The translations under genes and the position numbers were made by a program. Of a DNA stretch of 64,000 bases, positions 39,481 to 48,489 are shown one piece after another (position 1 is the stretch's first letter; each line of letters opens with the position of its first letter). The stretch comes from JAHFJU01 sp964354865. GTDB lineage: Bacteria; Patescibacteriota; Gracilibacteria; UBA1369; UM-FILTER-53-11. A model generated the notes under the pieces. That model did no database searches, had not been told where the DNA came from, and worked only from the letters and a program-made list of their open reading frames with translations. The DNA lies in contig CAYHBN010000001.1 of the NCBI GenBank assembly GCA_964354865.1, positions 1 through 64,000 on the forward strand, in the 5' to 3' direction.

Positions 39481-40326
39481 TTACTCTTCAACCTCCCCAC
39501 TCTCCAACCTTCGAATCCTCTCCTCGATTGGTGGATGTGTTGAAAAAAGATTTACCATGAATGAAGCGTGGAATGGATTTACTATAAATAAATGTGCGGT
39601 AGCTTCGTATTTTGGTTCGTTTGGTAAGGGATGCGCCTTTGCTCCCATGTGTAATTTTCGCAGTGCAGATGCCAATGCATGTGGCTCGCCACACAACTTG
39701 CTACCCGTTGAATCTGCCAAATATTCACGCGAACGAGAAATCGCCATTTGAATGAGCGCCGCAATAATGGGAGTCACGATAACAAAAAATATAAGACCAA
39801 TTGCACCGCCCTCGCGGTCGCTCGTGCGTCGTCCTCCACTAAAGTACGCAAATTGAGCAAGATACGAAAGCGCACCAGCCAAAGTTGCCGCCACACTCGA
39901 CACCAAAATATCGCGGTTAGTGACGTGTGAAATTTCGTGTGCAAGAACGCCACGAAGTTCGCGCTCGCTGAGTAACTCCAAAATTCCGGTAGTCACCGCA
40001 ACGACCGCATGCTCTTTATTTCGCCCTGTTGCAAAAGCATTCGGCTCGCGCATATCTACAATAAAAATCCGTGGCATCGGAATACTCGCCGCCATAGAAA
40101 GTTCATGCACTATTTTGTGAAGTGCAGGATACGCATGCTGCTCTGCCGGCTTCGCCCCATACATCGCCAAAACCAGTTTGTCTGAAAACCAGTACGATCC
40201 CATATTCATGAGCGCCGAAAATCCAAGCGCATACATCGCCCCATTTTGCCCGCCAAAGTAATAACCCGCACCCACAATAAGGCCAGTTAAAACGCCAAGC
40301 AGTAATATCGTTTTTAATCTATTCAT
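39481..40326 (-). CDS. htpX: HtpX-type membrane zinc metalloprotease
   Basis: 281 residues, family M48B. Two N-terminal membrane helices (residues 7-50), then FIVDMREPNAFATGRN, the zinc motif HEISH in LAHEISHVTNRDI, two further membrane segments, and the third ligand Glu in REYLADSTG. The C-terminal STHPPIEERIRRL is typical. It degrades misfolded membrane proteins. The ATG is 6 bases after an extended -10 (TGC-TATAAT), so the transcript is probably leaderless. Confidence 0.95.
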   Translation of the reverse strand: MNRLKTILLLGVLTGLIVGAGYYFGGQNGAMYALGFSALMNMGSYWFSDKLVLAMYGAKPAEQHAYPALHKIVHELSMAASIPMPRIFIVDMREPNAFATGRNKEHAVVAVTTGILELLSERELRGVLAHEISHVTNRDILVSSVAATLAGALSYLAQFAYFSGGRRTSDREGGAIGLIFFVIVTPIIAALIQMAISRSREYLADSTGSKLCGEPHALASALRKLHMGAKAHPLPNEPKYEATAHLFIVNPFHASFMVNLFSTHPPIEERIRRLESGEVEE

Positions 40327-40332
40327 GGAGCC

Positions 40333-40355
40333 ATTATAGCACTATTTGGTATAAT
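40333..40355. promoter_or_regulatory. Divergent pair of extended -10 promoters
   Basis: Minus strand: TGC-TATAAT (40341-40333), 6 bases before the htpX ATG. Plus strand: TGG-TATAAT (40347-40355), 9 bases before ATG 40365. The two -10 elements lie only 11 bases apart, so the promoters must compete for polymerase. Confidence 0.7.
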
Positions 40356-40364
40356 AGATTTTGT

Positions 40365-42014
40365 ATGGAAGAAATTCGCACCTGTGCACTGTCAGGAAAC
40401 AAATTCACACTCGATGAACAGGATTTGGAGCATTACAAAAAACTGAACCTACCTTTACCGACACTCTGCCCGCAAGAGCGATTACGAAGACGGCTGACCT
40501 GGCGCAATGATCGAACTTTTTATAAACGTGATTGTGATTCATGCAAAAAATCAATCCTCTCACTCTATACACCAGATTCTCCCTATACTATTTATTGTCC
40601 TACTTGCTGGTGGAGCGATTCATGGGATGCGTACTCACTTGGCAGAACATATGATTTTTCACGAGCTTTTTTAGAGCAATATGAAGATTTAATGAGAATT
40701 GTTCCTCGCCTCGGTGTCGATCTAGTTAACTGCGAAAATAGTGAGTTTTGCAATTACTGCGGTGATGACAAAAACTGCTATTACGACATTGCCGGTGAAG
40801 CAAACGAAGATTGTTACTACAATCTTTTCACTAAATACTCGAAAAATAGCGTAGATAACACCTTTCTGTATCACTCAACACTCTGCTACGAATGTATTTC
40901 ATGCTCAAATTGTTATAACTGTTTTTATTCAACGTATTGCAACGACTCAAATGATCTCTATTTTTGCTACGACATGAGGGGCTGTAACAACTGCTTATTT
41001 TCGTACAATTTGAGGAACAAGGAATACTACATAATGAATGAACCGTACACTAAAGAGGAGTATTTCAAAAAATTAGCTGAGTTTCAGTTATCTACTGTTA
41101 ACGGGCAAGAAAATGCCCGAACTAGCTGGAATGAATACCGAAAACAAAATGCACTGCATCGTGACATGTATCTGACCAACACAGAAAATTGCACCGGCGA
41201 TATGATCTCAAATTCAAAAAATACACATTTTGGTTTCAACGCTACAAATTGTGAGGATTCTAAATTCCTCTTCGACGTATTAGATGCGAAAGACTGCTAT
41301 GACCTAAATTATTCACTCTACAAACCAGAACTTTCAACCGAGCTTATTAGCACGCTCAATCTAACGTACAGTGCGTACAATCTTGCGAGCCACTACTGCA
41401 GCAGTATTTTCTACTGCGACATGTGCAATAACTCTAAAAATCTTTTTGGATGTATTGGGATAAATCGTGGTGAAAATTGTATTTTGAACATGAAATACTC
41501 GATTGAAGAGTATGAAGATTTGAAGGCAAAGATAATTGAACAGATGAAGGCAGATGGCAGTTACGGTGAATTTTTCCCAATGTCACTTTCACCACATGCA
41601 TATAACGAAACCGTCGCTCAAGATTATTTTCCACTAACAAAAGATGAGGCGTTAAAAATGGGATTACGTTGGAAAGATACAGATAAACGTGAATACAAAT
41701 CATCTAATGCAGTGATTCCCGATAATATAGCCGATGCTGCTGATTCCCTCTCTCAAGCAATATTGGCATGTAACGTTTGTAACAAAAATTACAAGGTAAT
41801 CAAACAAGAGTTAGCTTTTTACCGACAGCAACAAATCCCCATTCCGCGGGAATGCCCAGAGTGTCGTCATCAAAAACGCAGCCACGCAAGAAATCCTCGA
41901 GTGCTTTTCGAACGAACATGTTCACAGTGCGCAAAAAATATTCAGAGCACCTTCTCACCCGACCAGAGCGAAAAAGTGGTATGCGAAGAATGCTATCGGG
42001 CTGCGGTATATTAA
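40365..42014 (+). CDS. Cys-rich protein with duplicated zinc-ribbon ends, 549 aa
   Basis: The protein has 36 cysteines in 549 residues. Residues 1-90 and 470-549 are copies of one module: an L/I-P-L/I-P-x-x-C-P segment, a basic stretch (RRRLTWRNDRTFYKRDC / KRSHARNPRVLFERTC), then DSCKKS.../SQCAKN... and a final CPTC/CEEC pair, a zinc ribbon. The middle is a row of short Cys/Asn/Tyr-rich repeats (NCENSEFCNYCG, SCSNCYNCFYSTYCNDS) suggesting a solenoid. It too is doubled, each half closing with a YIMNEPYTKEEYFKKL or CILNMKYSIEEYEDLK segment. No signal peptide or membrane helix. Related Cys-rich proteins are common in CPR genomes, but no function is known to me. Confidence 0.85.
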   Translation: MEEIRTCALSGNKFTLDEQDLEHYKKLNLPLPTLCPQERLRRRLTWRNDRTFYKRDCDSCKKSILSLYTPDSPYTIYCPTCWWSDSWDAYSLGRTYDFSRAFLEQYEDLMRIVPRLGVDLVNCENSEFCNYCGDDKNCYYDIAGEANEDCYYNLFTKYSKNSVDNTFLYHSTLCYECISCSNCYNCFYSTYCNDSNDLYFCYDMRGCNNCLFSYNLRNKEYYIMNEPYTKEEYFKKLAEFQLSTVNGQENARTSWNEYRKQNALHRDMYLTNTENCTGDMISNSKNTHFGFNATNCEDSKFLFDVLDAKDCYDLNYSLYKPELSTELISTLNLTYSAYNLASHYCSSIFYCDMCNNSKNLFGCIGINRGENCILNMKYSIEEYEDLKAKIIEQMKADGSYGEFFPMSLSPHAYNETVAQDYFPLTKDEALKMGLRWKDTDKREYKSSNAVIPDNIADAADSLSQAILACNVCNKNYKVIKQELAFYRQQQIPIPRECPECRHQKRSHARNPRVLFERTCSQCAKNIQSTFSPDQSEKVVCEECYRAAVY

Positions 42015-42022
42015 AAAAACTA

Positions 42023-43486
42023 TCACATCGCCCTCGCCGTGTGCCACTCGGTCGCCTGCTGATACACATGGCCAACCTGTAACAACTTTGCCTCGCTAAA
42101 GTGGGGGCCGATAATTTGCATACCGATCGGCATTTTATTTGAGCCAAAGCCCACGGGAACCGCGAGACCTGGGAGTCCGGCAACATTCGCCGACACGGTA
42201 AAAATATCTTCAAGATACATTTTGACAGGATCATTCGCGTGCTCGCCAATTTTAAATGCCGTCGAAGGAGTCACCGGCGTAATGATGACATCGACATCTT
42301 TAAATGCTTCTTCAAAATCACGAATTACCAACGTACGAACTTTTTGCGCCTTCGTATAATACGCATCGTAATAACCAGACGAAAGCGTGTAGGTACCAAT
42401 CATAATACGGCGCTTAATCTCGGATCCAAAGCCTTCACCTCGTGTTTTGTAATAGTACTCTTCTAAATCTTTTGGCGTTGCAGAAGGACCAGGCCCCATG
42501 CGAATACCATCGTAACGAGACATGTTAGCGCTCACTTCAGAAGGACTCAAAACGTAATACACCGCTAAACCATAAGGGCTATGAGGCAAACTGATTTCTT
42601 TAATCTTCGCGCCTTTTTTAACCAACAAATCAATCGCCGCTCGAACAGCGCTATCTACCTCGGGGTCTGTACCCGCAATAAAATATTCTTTTGGTAAACC
42701 AATGGTCATGCCTGCAACATCGGCGTTTGCGAGCGCGCCCAAATAGTCATCGACGGGCACCTTTGGCGTGGTGGTATCGTGATCATCGTGCCCCGCAATT
42801 TCTTGCAAAACTGCCGCTGCGTCCCACACGGTCTTTGTCATTGGCCCAACCGTATCAAGTGACGACGCCATTGAAATAACGCCAAAACGAGACACACGTC
42901 CGTAGGTTACTTTTAAACCGGTAATGCCACAGTACGCCGCAGGTTGGCGAATAGATCCACCAGTATCGGTACCCAAAGAATAAATACATTCATCAGCTGC
43001 AATTGCCGCAGACGAGCCACCAGAAGAACCGCCCGGGGTACGTTCTAAATCCCACGGATTATGAGTGGTGCCATAACAAGATGTTTCAGTTGAAGATCCG
43101 CAGGTAAGCTCATCAGTATTCGTTTTACCGAGCATCACCATGCCTGCGTGTGCGAGTTTTTTAACCACCGTCGCGTCATATGCCGGCTTAAAATCCTTTA
43201 AAATATTTGAGGCCGCTGTCGTATTAATTCCCTTTGTACAAAAGACATCTTTTAATGCAACCGGAATTCCCGTCAAAACACTTGGTGCTTTTCCTGAAGC
43301 AAACAATGAATCTGCTGCACGAGCCTCTTCTAAGGCACTTTTTTCACAAACAGTCGTATAGGCATGCACACCACCATCATATTTTTTAATGGAGTCGAGA
43401 CATGACTGCGCGAGCTCTACCGCTGAAAACTTTTTTTCGCGTAGACCTGCGGCGGCTTCTTGAATGGTAAGAGAGGAGAGATTCAT
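42023..43486 (-). CDS. gatA: Glu-tRNA(Gln)/Asp-tRNA(Asn) amidotransferase subunit A
   Basis: The ATG at 43486 (MNLSSLTIQEAAAG) is preferred; it lies one base after the gatC stop. A TTG three codons upstream is less likely. The roughly 487-residue amidase-signature enzyme shows the catalytic Lys in PVALKDVFC, the cis-Ser in GGSSGGSSAA and the nucleophile Ser in DTGGSIRQPA. It releases ammonia from glutamine and passes it to GatB, which amidates mischarged Glu-tRNA(Gln). GatB is not in the window. The TELTCGSSTETSCYG segment differs modestly from the usual DEFAMGSS. Confidence 0.96.
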   Translation of the reverse strand: MNLSSLTIQEAAAGLREKKFSAVELAQSCLDSIKKYDGGVHAYTTVCEKSALEEARAADSLFASGKAPSVLTGIPVALKDVFCTKGINTTAASNILKDFKPAYDATVVKKLAHAGMVMLGKTNTDELTCGSSTETSCYGTTHNPWDLERTPGGSSGGSSAAIAADECIYSLGTDTGGSIRQPAAYCGITGLKVTYGRVSRFGVISMASSLDTVGPMTKTVWDAAAVLQEIAGHDDHDTTTPKVPVDDYLGALANADVAGMTIGLPKEYFIAGTDPEVDSAVRAAIDLLVKKGAKIKEISLPHSPYGLAVYYVLSPSEVSANMSRYDGIRMGPGPSATPKDLEEYYYKTRGEGFGSEIKRRIMIGTYTLSSGYYDAYYTKAQKVRTLVIRDFEEAFKDVDVIITPVTPSTAFKIGEHANDPVKMYLEDIFTVSANVAGLPGLAVPVGFGSNKMPIGMQIIGPHFSEAKLLQVGHVYQQATEWHTARAM

Positions 43487-43487
43487 G

Positions 43488-43784
43488 TCATTCAAACACG
43501 TTAGGCACTAAAATAGAGTGTGTTGATTCGTCAAAATTTCGTGAACTTGCCAACAGATCATCGGCATTTGCCAACGGCTCACGTAAAATTTCATCAGTTC
43601 TAAAACAATTCAAAAGTCCCGTCACCTGCGCAGTCGGCTCCACTCCATCGGTATTTACTTCGTTCAGCTTATCGATGTACGAAATAATCCCCGAAAGCTG
43701 CACTTGGTATTTTTCAACCTCGGCATCGCTTATTCCAAGACGCGCCAACTTCGCAATTTTAAGGACTTGTTCACGAGTTAACAT
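43488..43784 (-). CDS. gatC: Aspartyl/glutamyl-tRNA amidotransferase subunit C
   Basis: About 98 residues from ATG 43784 (MLTREQVLKIAKLARLG), the standard GatC start; a GTG two codons upstream is possible. KIAKLARLGISDAEVEKYQVQL and the VEPTAQVTGL...FRTDEILREPL segment are family hallmarks. It is a small wrapping subunit that stabilises GatA on GatB. It is translationally coupled to gatA with one base between stop and start. Confidence 0.93.
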   Translation of the reverse strand: MLTREQVLKIAKLARLGISDAEVEKYQVQLSGIISYIDKLNEVNTDGVEPTAQVTGLLNCFRTDEILREPLANADDLLASSRNFDESTHSILVPNVFE

Positions 43785-43892
43785 ACGCACAATAAGATAA
43801 ACGAGTAAGAACGAGAAAACAAGGAATTAGCATGACTAGAGAGAGAGATCACGCACAATACACCTTCCCTTTTTACTTTCAGCTTTCCGCTT

Positions 43893-43898
43893 TATACT
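43893..43898 (+). promoter_or_regulatory. -10 element before 43906 gene
   Basis: TATACT at 43893-43898, with ATG 43906 seven bases later, exactly the spacing for a leaderless transcript. The -35 region is weak (TTTTTA). Confidence 0.45.
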
Positions 43899-43905
43899 AT
43901 GCCCC

Positions 43906-44229
43906 ATGGAGCTCTACGACAACATTCGTAAAATATCGTTTTGGTTTTTCGCCCTTGTAGGACTCACCCATTTTTTAGCCGGACTTCTCTACGTTAACGG
44001 GTACTACAGCCCCTACAGTGGAATCGTAAATCGCGTGACCTATATTCCTTTTTACGTTGCAGCCTACACCTTCTTTTACGCACAACTAAAACACTACCTC
44101 ATTGAAAATGGCATTGACCGACGATGGCTTTCTGGTCTACTTTTAGGCATCGGCTGCGTAGCTTTCATCGTACTATTAACAGTTGAACTCCTCGCACCCG
44201 ACTCTTCCACTCCTCTTTTGAGATCATGA
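43906..44229 (+). CDS. Hypothetical membrane protein, 107 aa
   Basis: Three hydrophobic segments at about residues 9-30, 46-63 and 76-96, with short polar loops; no conserved motif is recognised. Its last bases overlap the next start (ATGA at 44226-44229), so it is translationally coupled to the cytidylyltransferase-like gene. Confidence 0.7.
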   Translation: MELYDNIRKISFWFFALVGLTHFLAGLLYVNGYYSPYSGIVNRVTYIPFYVAAYTFFYAQLKHYLIENGIDRRWLSGLLLGIGCVAFIVLLTVELLAPDSSTPLLRS

Positions 44230-44663
44230 GCACTACTCGCGTTTTAACTTTCGGCACCTTTGATCATTTTCACGATGGTCACGCTTTTTACCTTTCTGAA
44301 GCCAAAAAACACGGCGATGAGTTAATTGTCGTCATTGCGCGCGACGAAACGGTTAAAGCAATAAAAGGTGCAGAATCTGATTTTGGAGAAAAAGTACGCA
44401 AAAAAGCTGTTGAAGCATGTGGCATTGCAACGACCGTCGTGCTTGGAGATAAAAACGACAAATACAAAGTGATTAAAAAGTATAAGCCAACGACTATTGC
44501 GCTCGGTTACGACCAATATGCTTTTACGCAACGACTTCAAAAATTCCTGATCGACGAGGGGTTGAACACAAATATTGTTCGGATTGAATCCTATAAACCA
44601 AGTGAATATAAATCAACAATCATAAAAGCTAAGTTAAAACACAGCGGCGAAAAGCACGAATAA
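44226..44663 (+). CDS. Nucleotidyltransferase, archaeal-type FAD synthetase-like
   Basis: 145 residues, a single cytidylyltransferase-like domain. VLTFGTFDHFHDGHAFYL contains the nucleotide-binding HxGH motif (HDGH), and ARDETVKAIKG, then PTTIALGYDQ near residue 98 match archaeal RibL-type FAD synthetases more than glycerol-3-phosphate cytidylyltransferases. It would join FMN and a nucleotide to form FAD, complementing the stand-alone riboflavin kinase at 25221-25640. TagD-like activity remains possible. It overlaps the preceding membrane-protein gene by 4 bases and is followed by a palindromic terminator-like site. Confidence 0.8.
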   Translation: MSTTRVLTFGTFDHFHDGHAFYLSEAKKHGDELIVVIARDETVKAIKGAESDFGEKVRKKAVEACGIATTVVLGDKNDKYKVIKKYKPTTIALGYDQYAFTQRLQKFLIDEGLNTNIVRIESYKPSEYKSTIIKAKLKHSGEKHE

Positions 44664-44688
44664 TCTTGATGGTAGTGCATACATCATG

Positions 44689-44713
44689 TACCGTTACCGT
44701 AACGGTAATTTTT
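44689..44713 (+). terminator. Palindrome plus T-run upstream of ftsX
   Basis: TACCGTTAC (44689-44697) and GTAACGGTA (44699-44707) are perfect inverted copies around one base, followed by ATTTTT (44708-44713). It can form an 8-bp stem with a 3-base loop and a T-tract, an intrinsic terminator for the 44226 gene, but it ends only 4 bases before the ftsX ATG, so it could also act as an operator or attenuator. Confidence 0.55.
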
Positions 44714-44717
44714 CAAT

Positions 44718-45569
44718 ATGAAACTTATACAAAAAAGCATCTCGGCATTTCTAGGCAATTGGATGACGACGATTCCTGCCACCATAATAATTGCTATTTT
44801 GCTCACGCTTTTTCACGCACTCATTCTTGTACATAACGGCGCAGAGAAGCTTGTTACTAATCTCGAAAGCAAAGTTACTCTTACCTTTTATATTAAAGAA
44901 AAAGCGAATCCATTTGAGGTAAGTTCTCTTATTAAGGATTTAGAGACACACACCGATCTGATAACGAAAATTAACTATACCTCATCGCAAGACGCATTAA
45001 ATCTTTTAAATAAAGCATTTTCACTCGACACCTCACTCATTGAAAAATACAACGTACAGCTGCCAGCAAGTATTGTGGTAACACCGACACAAGTTGACTC
45101 ACTCGATGCCGTTACCACGCTCGTGAGAACATCAGCAAAAAACCTTTTACATCCAACAAAAAACAGCGACCACGCAACAAGCAAAGCGACAGATGATCTT
45201 AAAGCATTCTTAACTCAACTTGAAAGTGCAACCACCCGTGTACTCTCGTTCTTTTTAGTATTATTCGGATTCGGTGGCATTTTACTCATCACCAGCACCA
45301 TTCACATTACCATGGCACACCGCCAACATGAATTAACGATCATGCACTACATTGGTGCACACGAGCATACCATTGTTGCACCATTTATTATTGAAGGAGT
45401 TATTATTGGAGTTTCGGCATTTATTCTCAATCTTATTTTTATTTTGATTTTGCCATTTGGAGATTTAACTACGGCCGTTGCTCAAAATGCACTTATCGCC
45501 GAATTTTTGTTTAGCTGCTCACTCACAACGTTGGTAAGCTACTTGGCTACCGTTCGCGTTTTAAAATAA
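44718..45569 (+). CDS. ftsX: Cell-division protein FtsX
   Basis: 283 residues with the FtsX layout: N-terminal membrane helix (about 20-42), an extracellular domain (VTLTFYIKEKANPFEVSSLI, then SLIEKYNVQLPASIVV), and three C-terminal membrane helices of the MacB/FtsX permease fold with HELTIMHYIGAHEHTIVAPF between them. With FtsE it would control peptidoglycan hydrolases at division; FtsE is not next to it here. The loop around residues 137-162 is Lys/Thr/Asp-rich and longer than usual. Confidence 0.85.
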   Translation: MKLIQKSISAFLGNWMTTIPATIIIAILLTLFHALILVHNGAEKLVTNLESKVTLTFYIKEKANPFEVSSLIKDLETHTDLITKINYTSSQDALNLLNKAFSLDTSLIEKYNVQLPASIVVTPTQVDSLDAVTTLVRTSAKNLLHPTKNSDHATSKATDDLKAFLTQLESATTRVLSFFLVLFGFGGILLITSTIHITMAHRQHELTIMHYIGAHEHTIVAPFIIEGVIIGVSAFILNLIFILILPFGDLTTAVAQNALIAEFLFSCSLTTLVSYLATVRVLK

Positions 45570-45578
45570 TTAGCCGCT

Positions 45579-46154
45579 ATGTTGCACACAAAACTTGAGG
45601 GCATCATTTTAAAAACAAGTCCGTTTAAAGAGTACGATAAAGTGATTGTGTTCTTTTCACCAAACGACGGAGTGGTACGCGTTATTGGCAAAGGAGTACG
45701 CAGACCACGCAGTCAACGGAGCTATCATCTCGACTTATTCAGTATGGTGAACGTTGAATTGGAGTGCTCGGGTAAAACAACTCCCCTGTTATATTTACGC
45801 GAAATACACACCACCGAACATTTTAAAATTATTAAGGGTGATCCCGCACGCTACAGCGCCGCAGGAGTGATTGCACTTTTCATTTATCGCATGTTGCCCG
45901 AAGGGGCGCGAAATCAACAAGAACTCTACACACTCACTATCAAAGCACTGAACACACTAAACACTCTAGAAAATACCGACCCCGACAAAACAGTACTTAC
46001 CTATTTATTAAAGGCGGTAAAACTACTCGGACACCTCGAAGACCGAATGAAATCAACTATCCTTGAAAGCGAACTTCTCTCTCAACTTGAATCACTTGAC
46101 CCTCAGTTCACTTTGCAAGCACGCCGTACGCTTTCGATTTTTTCAAGCTTATAA
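45579..46154 (+). CDS. recO: DNA repair protein RecO, short form
   Basis: 191 residues. The N-terminal OB-fold is clear (KLEGIILKTSPFKEYDKVIVFFSPNDGVVRVIGKG, residues 4-38). A helical part follows (ARYSAAGVIALFIYRMLPEG). Typical RecO has about 240 residues, and its C-terminal zinc-finger region is missing here: no CxxC is seen. RecO helps RecR load RecA on gapped DNA. Its 3' end overlaps the convergent relA/spoT gene by 52 bases. Confidence 0.85.
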   Translation: MLHTKLEGIILKTSPFKEYDKVIVFFSPNDGVVRVIGKGVRRPRSQRSYHLDLFSMVNVELECSGKTTPLLYLREIHTTEHFKIIKGDPARYSAAGVIALFIYRMLPEGARNQQELYTLTIKALNTLNTLENTDPDKTVLTYLLKAVKLLGHLEDRMKSTILESELLSQLESLDPQFTLQARRTLSIFSSL

Positions 46155-48430
46155 AGTAATCGTTCAAGCTGTTCAAAGTCGTTAATTTCAAGCAAAAAAT
46201 TAATCATTGCGTGGTTGTCGAGTGGTGGATCTTGAAAAAAGTGAAGAATATTTACATTCTCATTCGCGATAGTAACCGTAATATCACGCACAAGTCCCAT
46301 TCGATCGTCAGCTTCAATTAACACTTGTACTGCATAGGTTTCATCGAGAGCGGACTCCGCCTCATCCTGAAGACCTTCGGTGCCAATTCGAACCGGCACA
46401 ATTCGTGCAGGATCAGAGTTTTTAATGACACCACATTTTCTCTTATGAATTGAAACGCCCTTACCTTTCGTAATAAAACCAATAAGATCATCATTCACCG
46501 TAGCATTACAACATTTTACAAAATAATAAGGCATATTTTTTGCGCCACCAATAATGACGAGCTTCTTTTTTTCAACTGCTTCAAGCTTCGCTGCCTTTCG
46601 ACTCTTTTTAAGTTCTTTTTTATCTACAAATACTGACTGATTCTCAACGTTTTTATCTGCAATTACCTGTGAGGCACCAAGCAATTCTTTCATGGTAAAA
46701 ATCTTGCGAAGAACAGTGCTTGTCAGTAAAGAGCCACGGCCTATCTCGGCCAAAATTTCTTGGCGCTCTTTCAATGGCACTTTTTTACCATCATATACTT
46801 TCAAGACTGATAAACTCATATCAAGTGGCGGCCTACCCAACTGCTTTAGCTTTTCATTAAGCATGTCTTTTCCGTCTTTTATATTCTTATCGTCATCGCG
46901 TGTTCTAAACCACGATTTTACTCGATTTATTGCATGTGTCGTCTTTACAAAAGAAAGCCAAGATTGGCTCGGCATTGAATTTTTTCTTGTAACAATATCA
47001 ACCACTTCTCCATTTTTCAGTTGATAATCAATGGGAACCATACTGCCATTTACCTTTGCGCCAATACAGTGATTCCCCACTTCAGTATGCACGCTATACG
47101 CGAAATCAATAGGAGTTGCGCCGGCGGGCAAATCCTTTACATCGCCACGTGGAGTAAGTACGAAAATACGATCTTGCAACACATCGGCATGCAAATGAGA
47201 AAGGAGTTCTTGGTTATTTTGAACCTCTTGGCCAATTTTATTCAAATCGGTTATCCAGCCTTTTTGCTGCTCGAAAACCTCATTTTCTTCATCATCTCCT
47301 TCAGAACCTGAGTGATCTAATTTATTAGGATCAATTGAGAAATCGTTTTTTGTAATAACTCCCTTTTCTTCATAAATCCAGTGAGCCGCAATTCCATACT
47401 CAGATGCGTTATGCATAGCGAGACTTCGAATTTGAATTTCAGTTGGTCTATTATAATTTTTAGGACCCAGCCCGATAACCGTAGTATGTAAACTTTTATA
47501 TCCATTCACCTTTGGCACGGCAACATAATCTTTAAAACGATTTGCAAGCGGTGTGAAATGGTTGTGAATAATGCCAAGCGTCGTATAAATGTGACCCGTA
47601 TACTCTTTGCCGTTTCTATACATATCCGGCAAAATAATGCGCATTGCAAAAACATCGAAAATTTCGTCAACGAGCGTCTTATTTTTCTTTTTCAACTTTC
47701 TATAAATGGAGTACAGGCCCTTCACTCGACCATCTACTTTCGCTTGAATACCCTCTTTACTCAGCATTTCATAAAGTGTTTTTTGCGAAGATTCAATAAA
47801 TTTCTCGCGCCAACGTTCGGCTTTTTCAATTTGAGAATGAATATCGTCGTATGCTTCTGGTTGCAAATATTTAAAACATAAATCTTCAAGCTCTGTTTTG
47901 AGTTTATAGATACCCAAACGAGCGGCGATCGGCGCATATACATTCATCGTTTCTTGCGCGATACGAATTTGCTTATGAGGCAACACGTGATCAAGTGTCT
48001 TCATATTATGAAGACGGTCACACAATTTCAACATAACCACGCGAATATCGTCGGCCATTGCTAAAAATAGTTTGCGCAAATTTTCAATTTGAGGGTCATT
48101 TAACTTTGAGCGAACTTTGCTCAATTTAACGAGTCCCCAACATAACTTACTCACCGTCGATCCAAAACGTGCCTCAATATCTTCTATCGTAAATGAAGTA
48201 TCTTCAGCGACATCGTGAAGAAGTGCCGTAATAATCGAATCTTCATCGGGATGATAGTCGATCAAAATATTGGCTACATTAAGAGGATGAATAATGTAGG
48301 GCTCACCAGAAAAACGCGTTTGCCCCTCGTGCGCTTTCGCCGCAAAATCGTAGGCACGCTTAATTCGATCTGCATTCAAATGTGGCAGGTATTCTTTCGC
48401 CCGAGCAATTATTGTTTCTACGGTAACCAT
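46103..48430 (-). CDS. relA: RelA/SpoT bifunctional (p)ppGpp synthetase/hydrolase
   Basis: About 775 residues. The HD hydrolase domain has YIIHPLNVA and the intact HDVAED metal site. The synthetase domain has RVKGLYSIYRKL, FAMRIILP, RFKDYVAVPKVNGYKSLHTTV and EIQIRSLAMHNASEYGIAAHW. A TGS domain (RIFVLTPRGDVKDLPAGATPIDFAY) and C-terminal ACT domain follow. Both catalytic halves look complete, as in Rel. It makes and degrades the stringent alarmone. ATG 48430 is used; a TTG codon precedes it. An extended -10 lies 9 bases upstream. Confidence 0.95.
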   Translation of the reverse strand: MVTVETIIARAKEYLPHLNADRIKRAYDFAAKAHEGQTRFSGEPYIIHPLNVANILIDYHPDEDSIITALLHDVAEDTSFTIEDIEARFGSTVSKLCWGLVKLSKVRSKLNDPQIENLRKLFLAMADDIRVVMLKLCDRLHNMKTLDHVLPHKQIRIAQETMNVYAPIAARLGIYKLKTELEDLCFKYLQPEAYDDIHSQIEKAERWREKFIESSQKTLYEMLSKEGIQAKVDGRVKGLYSIYRKLKKKNKTLVDEIFDVFAMRIILPDMYRNGKEYTGHIYTTLGIIHNHFTPLANRFKDYVAVPKVNGYKSLHTTVIGLGPKNYNRPTEIQIRSLAMHNASEYGIAAHWIYEEKGVITKNDFSIDPNKLDHSGSEGDDEENEVFEQQKGWITDLNKIGQEVQNNQELLSHLHADVLQDRIFVLTPRGDVKDLPAGATPIDFAYSVHTEVGNHCIGAKVNGSMVPIDYQLKNGEVVDIVTRKNSMPSQSWLSFVKTTHAINRVKSWFRTRDDDKNIKDGKDMLNEKLKQLGRPPLDMSLSVLKVYDGKKVPLKERQEILAEIGRGSLLTSTVLRKIFTMKELLGASQVIADKNVENQSVFVDKKELKKSRKAAKLEAVEKKKLVIIGGAKNMPYYFVKCCNATVNDDLIGFITKGKGVSIHKRKCGVIKNSDPARIVPVRIGTEGLQDEAESALDETYAVQVLIEADDRMGLVRDITVTIANENVNILHFFQDPPLDNHAMINFLLEINDFEQLERLLYKLEKIESVRRACKVN

Positions 48431-48439
48431 CAATCGTGA

Positions 48440-48448
48440 ATGATACCA
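48440..48448 (-). promoter_or_regulatory. Extended -10 promoter of relA/spoT
   Basis: Minus strand TGG followed by TATCAT (48445-48440). ATG 48430 is 9 bases downstream. Confidence 0.55.
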
Positions 48449-48489
48449 GATGCTCTTCTAATAACCAAATTCACAAAATCCGGTGCTTC

